Source: Planctomycetaceae bacterium (GTDB lineage Bacteria; Planctomycetota; Planctomycetia; Pirellulales; Pirellulaceae). Taken from it: 7,204 bases of DNA. The stretch lies in assembly GCA_007124535.1 (NCBI GenBank), contig SLEY01000215.1, positions 1 through 7,204 of the forward strand. The letters run 5' to 3'. Of this stretch, positions 1 to 4,927 are shown piece after piece. The translations under genes and the position numbers were made by a program. Under the pieces are notes generated by a model, which was given only the letters and a program-made list of their open reading frames with translations, was not told the DNA's origin and ran no database searches. How positions within the stretch are numbered: the first letter of the stretch is position 1; every line of letters begins with the position of its first letter.

Positions 1-122
1 CTCCCGTTTGCGTTGCAACTGTCCGGCGCTTGGCAATCGCAACGCAAACGGGGGGAACGGTGTTGCATTGGCATGGCATTGGCCCGTTTTCCCCCGCCGG
101 GTGTTGCAATATCGTTGCATTG
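1..122. repeat. Hairpin-forming repeat region with GTTGCA motifs
   Basis: A perfect 14-bp inverted repeat (CCCGTTTGCGTTGC at 3-16 and its complement at 39-52) encloses a 22-base loop. A second, imperfect pair (CGGGGGGAACGG at 49-60 and CCCGTTTTCCCCCG at 83-96) overlaps the first, so the two folds would compete. The hexamer GTTGCA recurs at 12-17, 62-67, 103-108 and 114-119. No convincing reading frame crosses the region. It may be the 3' flank of a gene to the left, a degraded repeat element or a structured RNA; the sequence alone does not decide. Confidence 0.5.
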
Positions 123-154
123 ACCTGCCCTGTTCCCCGATATGCGGGTGCACG

Positions 155-190
155 AAAAAAGCCGCAAACCCTTGTAGGTTCACGGCTTAT
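155..190 (-). terminator. Intrinsic terminator of tRNA-Pro
   Basis: Read on the minus strand, AAGCCGTGAACC pairs with GGTTTGCGGCTT (12 bp including G-T pairs) across a 6-base loop and runs directly into a tract of six T. It begins 6 bases past the tRNA 3' end, the expected place for a Rho-independent terminator ending the tRNA transcript. Confidence 0.8.
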
Positions 191-196
191 TGAATG

Positions 197-271
197 TCGG
201 GGTGACTGGATTCGAACCAGCGACCTTTTGACCCCCAGTCAAACGCGCTAACCAGGCTGCGCTACACCCCG
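197..271 (-). tRNA. tRNA-Pro (anticodon GGG)
   Basis: The minus strand folds into a complete cloverleaf. The 7-bp acceptor stem is CGGGGTG with CACCCCG, the D stem is GCGC/GCGC, the anticodon stem is TTTGA/TCAAA, and the T arm is GCTGG-TTCGAAT-CCAGT with one G-T pair. The anticodon loop CTGGGGG places GGG at positions 34-36, which reads the proline codons CCC and CCU. The discriminator base is A at 197. The CCA tail is not encoded (the next bases are CAT), so a CCA-adding enzyme must add it. The variable loop is 5 bases, making this a class I tRNA. A promoter lies about 75 bases upstream and a terminator immediately downstream, so it appears to be a single-gene transcript. Confidence 0.95.
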
Positions 272-345
272 TTTCCCGCGAGATGGAAATCAGACGCGTG
301 GGGGCAGGCCGCCGATCACGACGCGATCTCCTCTCGTGAAACCGT

Positions 346-375
346 ATTGTAGCTCAGATGTCGCCCTCAGTTCAA
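346..375 (-). promoter_or_regulatory. Sigma70-type promoter for tRNA-Pro
   Basis: On the minus strand, TTGAAC (370-375) is followed after 18 bases by TACAAT (346-351). These match TTGACA/TATAAT at 4 and 5 of 6 positions. Transcription would start near 339 and give a leader of about 68 bases before the mature tRNA 5' end at 271, to be removed by RNase P. Confidence 0.6.
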
Positions 376-523
376 GCCCACCCCAGGAACAGTTCTTTCA
401 GGGGAAAGCTTTTTAGAATAAAGAAGTCGTTTAGGGAGTGTTGGGGGAGCGGCTGGTAAGCCTCCCCACCGATGTGATGCTCGTCCGGGGACCGGTCCCG
501 CGATGCGTTGGCCAGGCCGGGCG

Positions 524-550
524 ATCGGTGCAATCGGTGTAATCGCGCCA
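524..550. repeat. Three tandem 9-bp near-repeats
   Basis: ATCGGTGCA, ATCGGTGTA and ATCGCGCCA lie end to end. The first two differ at one position and the third is diverged. They sit about 75-100 bases upstream of the TATAAT at 623, a position where operator repeats could act. They may also be chance. Confidence 0.35.
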
Positions 551-595
551 GCTGGGGTGCGCTTTGGCGCGCTGCCGGGCGCGGCCGTCGGATGA

Positions 596-628
596 TTGCA
601 CGGGAACTGCGGGAAAAACCGATATAAT
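596..628 (+). promoter_or_regulatory. Candidate promoter for the toroid gene
   Basis: A perfect TATAAT lies at 623-628. The best upstream hexamer is TTGCAC at 596-601, but its 21-base spacing is longer than the usual 16-18, so a standard -35 match is lacking. Transcription from this -10 would start near 635 and leave a leader of about 85 bases before the ATG at 720. It would also exclude the upstream in-frame ATGs at 564 and 627. Confidence 0.4.
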
Positions 629-719
629 GGCGCTGTCGCCCGGGCGGCGATGCGCCGGGGGACGTCCCTTCGCCGTGTTCCCCTGCGACCGAACTGCCGA
701 GCGTGCAAGCCGTCGTGAT

Positions 720-2228
720 ATGCTGTTCCGATCCTCCCCCGAGTCCGAACCGGTCAGGACAACTTTTCTTACCCACAGTGGGCGAGGAAAGCGTCTTGCC
801 CGCCGCGTGAGCGGAGTGCGCCTCCGTCCGGGCGGTTTGTTCAGCGGTGCGGTCAGCTTCGTGGTCCACCTGGGACTGATCCTGGTCCTGGCCTACCTGG
901 GATTCTGGGACCGGGAGGAGGGGGGCGGTTTGGTGATTTCGGTGGCCCGCCCTGCGGATGAGCCGCAGTTGGTTCTGCCAGGCGCTGTGGTCGCACAGGA
1001 TGCGGCCCCGGGCCCGCAGGAGGAATCGTTGGGCACGGTGATCGACCAACTGGCCGGTCCGGTGGTTCCCGAAGTGTTCCTGGACCCGCTGCCCGGCGGT
1101 TCGGAGCCAGCGGCGGCTCCCCGCCCGCGACGGTTCCAGCCGCGCGATCTGCTGCAACCGGTTCGCACGGCGGTGCGTGGTGGCGGATATGAGGGCCGGG
1201 ATCCGCAAAGCCGGGCCCGGCTGGTCCGGACGCGTGGCGGAACCGCGGCCAGCGAAGATGCGATGGCACGCGGTCTGGCTTGGCTGGCCGCCCACCAGCG
1301 ACGGGATGGCAGCTGGCGTTTCGACCATCGCGACGGCGCTTGTGGCGGGATGTGCGCCAATCCCGGCACCCATGCTTCGACCACCGCTGCCACCGGCCTG
1401 GCACTGCTCGCCTTCCTCGGAGCCGGAGAAACCACGCCGCAGAGCCAGTACCTGTCCTTGGTCGAGCGGGGTTTGTACTATCTGGTCAACCGGATGATTC
1501 GGGGACCGCATGGGGGGGATCTGCAGGAAGGCACCATGTACGCCCAGGGAATCGCCACGATTGCGCTGTGCGAAGGCTACGCCCTGCTGCAGGACGAATC
1601 CCTCCGCGAACCGGCTCAGGCCGCCGTGGACTTCATCGTCGCCGCACAACACGAACAGGGAGGGTGGCGATACTACCCGGGACAACCAGGCGACACGACC
1701 GTATTCGGCTGGAAAATCATGGCGTTGAACAGCGCTCGCCTCGCCGGTCTGGAAGTTCCCCAGGAAGTGCTGCAGCGAGGCGTTGCGTTCCTGGATCTGG
1801 TCCAGGAGGACGACGGCGCCTACTACGGCTATCTGTCCGCAGGCCAGTCTCCGGGTCCTACGGCGATTGGCTTGTTAGCCCGAATGTACTACGGATGGGC
1901 CCGGGACGATCCGCGCTTGGAACAGGGAGTGCGGTATTTAGAGGAACTGGGCCCCTCGCGCACGGATATGTACTTCAACTACTACGCCCATCAGGTGATG
2001 CACCACCATGAAGGTCCCGGATGGGATGCGTGGAACGGAGCGCTGCGCGAGCATCTGATCGCCACGCAGTCGCGGCAGGGCCACCAGAACGGTAGCTGGT
2101 ATTTCGAGGATCCGCATGCCGAGTCCGGAGGCCGCCTGTATACCACGGCGATGTGCGTGATGCTACTGCAGGTCTACTACCGCTACCTGCCTCTGTATGG
2201 AAGCGCGGCGGTGGAAGGGCCCCTGTAG
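720..2228 (+). CDS. Membrane-anchored prenyltransferase/squalene oxidase repeat protein
   Basis: A 502-residue protein. A hydrophobic anchor at residues about 39-63 (SFVVHLGLILVLAYLGFW) is followed by a Pro/Ala/Gly-rich linker (about 64-180) and an alpha/alpha-toroid of the terpenoid-cyclase fold (about 181-493). QW-like motifs mark the repeats: QRRDGSW at 193-199, QGGW at 313-316, a degenerate QEDDGAYYGY near 362 and QNGSW at 456-460. The conserved-looking GDTTVFGWKIMAL and FNYYAHQVMHHHEGPGW fit the large planctomycete family annotated as prenyltransferase/squalene oxidase repeat proteins. The DCTAE/DxDD catalytic acid motif of real cyclases and the thioester motif of alpha-2-macroglobulins are both absent, so binding or scaffolding outside the cytoplasmic membrane is more likely than terpene cyclisation. 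The start is uncertain: ATG 720 has no clear Shine-Dalgarno site. In-frame ATGs exist at 564 and 627, but the second overlaps the -10 box. A GTG at 807 would still keep the anchor. Confidence 0.85.
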   Translation: MLFRSSPESEPVRTTFLTHSGRGKRLARRVSGVRLRPGGLFSGAVSFVVHLGLILVLAYLGFWDREEGGGLVISVARPADEPQLVLPGAVVAQDAAPGPQEESLGTVIDQLAGPVVPEVFLDPLPGGSEPAAAPRPRRFQPRDLLQPVRTAVRGGGYEGRDPQSRARLVRTRGGTAASEDAMARGLAWLAAHQRRDGSWRFDHRDGACGGMCANPGTHASTTAATGLALLAFLGAGETTPQSQYLSLVERGLYYLVNRMIRGPHGGDLQEGTMYAQGIATIALCEGYALLQDESLREPAQAAVDFIVAAQHEQGGWRYYPGQPGDTTVFGWKIMALNSARLAGLEVPQEVLQRGVAFLDLVQEDDGAYYGYLSAGQSPGPTAIGLLARMYYGWARDDPRLEQGVRYLEELGPSRTDMYFNYYAHQVMHHHEGPGWDAWNGALREHLIATQSRQGHQNGSWYFEDPHAESGGRLYTTAMCVMLLQVYYRYLPLYGSAAVEGPL

Positions 2229-2330
2229 ACCGGACGGAATCGCTGGAACCAACGAAACTTGGGTTTTCCGAGTGGCAATGGCTGGTGGTGTGCTGCTCAG
2301 GGGTCAGCGGAGTCGGGTGTCCGGGCAAAC

Positions 2331-2576
2331 CTAGCGGCCGCTCCCTTGGTTTTTTCGGAGCGCGAGCAACGAAGCGTGGTAGCCGGCGGTGGTCAGCGAA
2401 TAGGCTTGGTCCGGCCGTTCCTTGACGACCAACCCCTGTTCGATCAGCGACCCCATCGCGGAGCGAAAGCTGCCGGCGGCGACTTTACGGTCCTTGGGGC
2501 CGAAGAACAGCATTTCCGCTGGTCCGACCTGATAGTGGCGAAAGAACCGGAGAATATTCCATTCGGCGACTTTCAT
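2331..2576 (-). CDS. Small winged-helix-like DNA-binding protein (hypothetical)
   Basis: An 81-residue protein. Residues 1-15 form an N-terminal helix, 36-50 (SFRSAMGSLIEQGLV) look like a recognition helix, 51-61 (VKERPDQAYSL) like the beta-wing, and 62-74 (TTAGYHASLLALR) like the closing helix. This order resembles MarR/PadR-type winged helices, in which 'Y-x-L-T-x-x-G' is typical after the wing. The ATG at 2576 is chosen because AAAGGAGGG lies 9 bases upstream; a longer frame from 2669 would place that site inside the coding region. The gene converges on the toroid gene, with only 102 bp between the stops. No close family is recognised. It is small enough to be a standalone transcription regulator, but its target cannot be read from the sequence. 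Confidence is high that it is a gene and moderate for the fold. Confidence 0.75.
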   Translation of the reverse strand: MKVAEWNILRFFRHYQVGPAEMLFFGPKDRKVAAGSFRSAMGSLIEQGLVVKERPDQAYSLTTAGYHASLLALRKNQGSGR

Positions 2577-2585
2577 CGAATCGTT

Positions 2586-2594
2586 CCCTCCTTT
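2586..2594 (-). promoter_or_regulatory. Strong Shine-Dalgarno site of the winged-helix gene
   Basis: AAAGGAGGG on the minus strand, nearly a full complement of the 16S 3' tail, with 9 bases before ATG 2576. It decides the start and is the best ribosome binding site in the window. Confidence 0.85.
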
Positions 2595-3055
2595 GTAGTG
2601 TTGGCCCAGGACGGGAAGAGCAAGACGGGCAATGCAGGCAACTGCGATGCGAGAGCGCCGTGCAGACACGGCGGCTCATCCGGCTCGATCTGCCCCAATT
2701 TTAGCGGAATTTCGGCCCGAACGATAGCCCCCGGACCATTCGATCGATTTGCCCCGCAACAAAATGACCGGTTTAAGGAAGTACGCATTCCCCATAGTGG
2801 CCTTATAACGCGGCTGCGCCACAACCAAGAAAGGAATCGGGGCGTCCTCCTTGTCCTGGAACCCGGCGAACGGCCCGCTGTCAGCCGGCCGGTGCGGTGT
2901 TCGAGGAGGAGGGGGAGGACGATTGGATGAAGCGCGCCAAGAGCGCGCAGGTTACAACCTAAGAATCAAAACGGCCCGAATCCCCTGTCAGGAGTAAGGA
3001 TCGATGCAGAACAAAAATGGGATCGAACACTTTGATCTTGACAAGCACAAACGAA

Positions 3056-3072
3056 CCCCCTGGGCCAGGGGG
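3056..3072 (-). terminator. Candidate terminator palindrome after the GYF_2 gene
   Basis: CCCCCTGG and CCAGGGGG form a perfect 8-bp inverted repeat around one central base, 15 bases beyond the stop of the GYF_2 gene. On the minus strand it is followed by TTCGTTTG, a poor T tract, so it is a weak intrinsic terminator or a transcript-end-protecting hairpin. Confidence 0.4.
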
Positions 3073-3087
3073 CATTTGGGACAGAGC

Positions 3088-3933
3088 TTAAGGGGCATAG
3101 CCGAAATAAAGACTCAGGAGCAGGACTGCCAGCATCGCGAGGCATACCCATTGTGGGGCCCCCTGGTAGGTGAACCCGATGATGCACAGACCGAAGGCCA
3201 GCAACAGCGTGCCTAACCAGAAGATGCGGCCACGCCAGAGATCCCAAACCACATTGGTCCTTCGGGCTTCCTCGGCCGCTTCCTGGAGTTCTTGCCACGC
3301 CCCGTCACGCAGCTGTTGCCGCTCCACTTCCTGCCGCGTTTCCAGCTCGCGCAGTGCCTGCTGCAACCGATCTCGGCGAGTTCGCCCGGCGGGGGTCAAA
3401 TCGTCCACGCTCTCCAATTCGACCAGTTGTTGTTGCAAGTCAGCCCGCGCCCGTCGCCCCCGCGCTTCGAACCGCGCCTCTTCCATTTCCGCGCGGACAT
3501 TCAAACGCTGCACATGACGTTGCCCCGTGGCCTCGCAACCGCGACTGAGGATCACCATCAGCAATCCGACCAGCATCAACGGCTGGCCGGCAAATCCCAG
3601 CGGAGCGAACACGTTCAAGGGGCGTTTCCAGGCCGAGCGGCTGGCGGCGACCAACGGGGTGTGGCTGGCGGGCGGGCCGGCGCGTCTTCGGGACCCCTCC
3701 GGACTCACCGCATCCGCATCACTTCCATTGGCTGCCATTACGGCGGTTCCACCGGGGCTCTTTCCGAACAGACTCGGCAACTCGCGGGCCGGCGCCCAAT
3801 CTTCCATACCCTCGCGCCAAACCAGATCGTCGGGGCGGAGATGGCCGGTACCGATCAGCGCCCGTATTTGCGCTTCGGTGACCGGACCTCGCTCCTCGTC
3901 GCCATCGGCGAAAAACCAGATTGCCTCAGACAT
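3088..3933 (-). CDS. GYF_2 (DUF4339) domain, coiled-coil membrane protein
   Basis: A 281-residue protein. Residues 4-53 form a GYF_2 domain: WFFADGDEERGPVTEAQIRA, then HLRPDDLVWREGMEDWAPA, with the usual aromatic, GPV and W-x-x-A positions. Related GYF domains bind proline-rich peptides. A Ser/Gly/Ala-rich linker (54-105) and a membrane segment (about 112-130) follow. Next comes a highly charged Arg/Glu/Gln coiled coil (about 138-226), then two closely spaced membrane segments (about 236-256 and 261-279). The GYF_2 domain is probably cytoplasmic with the coiled coil on the other side of the membrane, but topology was judged by eye. ATG 3933 has no Shine-Dalgarno site; a promoter ending 8 bases upstream suggests a leaderless message. 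It lies 121 bp downstream of the membrane-protein gene on the same strand, so it could also be read through from it. The domain call is confident; the role is unknown. Confidence 0.85.
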   Translation of the reverse strand: MSEAIWFFADGDEERGPVTEAQIRALIGTGHLRPDDLVWREGMEDWAPARELPSLFGKSPGGTAVMAANGSDADAVSPEGSRRRAGPPASHTPLVAASRSAWKRPLNVFAPLGFAGQPLMLVGLLMVILSRGCEATGQRHVQRLNVRAEMEEARFEARGRRARADLQQQLVELESVDDLTPAGRTRRDRLQQALRELETRQEVERQQLRDGAWQELQEAAEEARRTNVVWDLWRGRIFWLGTLLLAFGLCIIGFTYQGAPQWVCLAMLAVLLLSLYFGYAP

Positions 3934-3941
3934 AACGCCGC

Positions 3942-3970
3942 ATTATCCACATCGGGTCGCGGAGATTCAA
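3942..3970 (-). promoter_or_regulatory. Promoter for a leaderless GYF_2 transcript
   Basis: On the minus strand, TTGAAT (3965-3970), a 17-base spacer and GATAAT (3942-3947) match the sigma70 consensus at 4 and 5 of 6 positions with ideal spacing. Only GCGGCGTT separates the -10 from ATG 3933, so transcription would start at or within a base or two of the start codon. This fits the missing Shine-Dalgarno site. Confidence 0.6.
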
Positions 3971-4054
3971 GCCACCTGCCGCGGCCGGAGAACGAGAACA
4001 AGCCCAACGCAGGGGGTGTCCGCCTGGCGAAAACGCCCTGCCAGCCGATCGGCC

Positions 4055-4927
4055 CTACTGGACCAGCAGCAGCGTGAGCAGGAACATGGCGAGGGCGGCG
4101 AAGACCGGCGCAGCCCGCCGACCCTGTTTGATCCAATCGTTGCCCGAAGGAAGGAAGCGTGCCAGACCAAAACGCGTCAAAAAGACCATCATTGCCAGGG
4201 AAACCAACCAGGTCTGGAGAAAAAAAACGCAAAATCTTCCCGGCGTACTCAGCAATTCAACCGGGGCCCGGGCCGCGCTGCTGGAACTGGTAAACAGCAC
4301 GCCGGCGGCCATCGACGCATACTGCCATCCCCGCCGCCAACCCGCCTCGCTCTGCCAGGCCATCACGATCGTCGCGCCGACCAGCATCAGGGCAGCGGTC
4401 GCTCCTGCCGCACGACCCGCCAATCCGAACAGCGCCACACCACGACCCGCCTCGGCAAACGCCACATCCCAGGCGACCCAGCCGGCCAACACGGCCGTGA
4501 CACCGATCAAGCTGGCTTGGCAAATACCGAACCCCAGGCTGGACAACGACTGGCTGCCCTCGAATTTCGACGGCATCCAACCGGCGCGAAGTCGGGGGAT
4601 TCCCCAACTTAACAGAGCCGCAATCAGGGCAAAACCTGCCAGATCACAGAGCGCGCCCCACACAAACAGGCGGCCCGCCCACGCGTTGCGCTGGTTCCAT
4701 AAAATAGCCAGACTTAACAGCCCCCAGCCGTAGTACGCGACGGCACACGGAACCCGTGCCTTCCTCCTCGGCAACAACTGGGCTAACACGATAAGGCCCA
4801 TGAGCACCACCCAAACGAGCGAGTTGAACGACTCCGTGGAGGCGGCCGTCGCCCGCCGGAAAGTGCCCACGGATACCGCAACGGCCAGCAATGCGGTCGT
4901 TAGATGGAATGCTAACGCGACGACCAT
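4055..4927 (-). CDS. Polytopic membrane protein of unknown function
   Basis: A 290-residue, very hydrophobic protein with about nine candidate membrane segments (roughly 3-23, 36-52, 61-77, 87-108, 131-156, 163-191, 200-216, 232-253 and 272-289). Short charged loops include LLPRRKARVP (51-60) and FLPSGNDWIKQGRR (258-271). I recognise no family, and no transporter, protease or catalytic motif is evident. ATG 4927 is preferred because its A is also the last base of the upstream transglutaminase stop (TGATG), a classic translational-coupling arrangement. A TTG start at 4951 would add eight residues and a 25-base overlap. No independent Shine-Dalgarno or promoter is seen in front, so expression most likely depends on the transglutaminase message. 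It may be a partner or export/immunity factor for that enzyme, but this rests only on the coupling. Confidence 0.8.
   Translation of the reverse strand: MVVALAFHLTTALLAVAVSVGTFRRATAASTESFNSLVWVVLMGLIVLAQLLPRRKARVPCAVAYYGWGLLSLAILWNQRNAWAGRLFVWGALCDLAGFALIAALLSWGIPRLRAGWMPSKFEGSQSLSSLGFGICQASLIGVTAVLAGWVAWDVAFAEAGRGVALFGLAGRAAGATAALMLVGATIVMAWQSEAGWRRGWQYASMAAGVLFTSSSSAARAPVELLSTPGRFCVFFLQTWLVSLAMMVFLTRFGLARFLPSGNDWIKQGRRAAPVFAALAMFLLTLLLVQ

Larger units (their letters stand above)
272..719. other. Intergenic region between tRNA-Pro and toroid gene
   Basis: Gene-free stretch between two divergently oriented units. It holds the tRNA promoter (346-375), a short AT-rich patch near 410-430, a 12-bp palindrome GGGACCGGTCCC (488-499), three adjacent 9-bp near-repeats (524-550) and a plus-strand TATAAT (623-628). 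Long open frames on the minus strand here continue antisense through the toroid gene and have no coding character of their own. Confidence 0.6.
2577..3087. other. Gene-poor stretch between winged-helix and GYF_2 genes
   Basis: No convincing gene in 511 bases. It contains the Shine-Dalgarno site at 2586-2594, a GCGCGC-CAAGA-GCGCGC hairpin (2932-2948), a palindrome at 3056-3072 and a short plus-frame tail ending at 2962 that looks protein-like only in its last 20 or so codons. No good promoter for the winged-helix gene was found on the minus strand. Confidence 0.5.

Noticed and set aside
30..251. Plus-strand frame ending in GDWIRTSDLLTPSQTR
   Set aside because: This is the antisense translation of the tRNA-Pro T and anticodon arms, a well-known false protein.
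488..499. 12-bp palindrome GGGACCGGTCCC
   Set aside because: Short and without a loop; in GC-rich DNA it is expected by chance and has no partner site nearby.
372..1685. Long minus-strand open frame (437 codons)
   Set aside because: It lies antisense to the toroid gene, whose frame has clear domain structure; the minus frame is Arg/Pro/Gln/Ser-rich without motifs, as expected for GC-rich antisense.
2331..2669. Longer version of the winged-helix protein starting at 2669
   Set aside because: It would place the strong AAAGGAGGG site inside the coding sequence and adds 31 residues that do not fit the fold.
3004..3216. Plus-strand 70-codon frame with AGGAG upstream
   Set aside because: The purine-rich site is attractive, but the frame runs antisense into the 3' end of the GYF_2 gene, crosses its putative terminator palindrome and shows no recognisable protein character.
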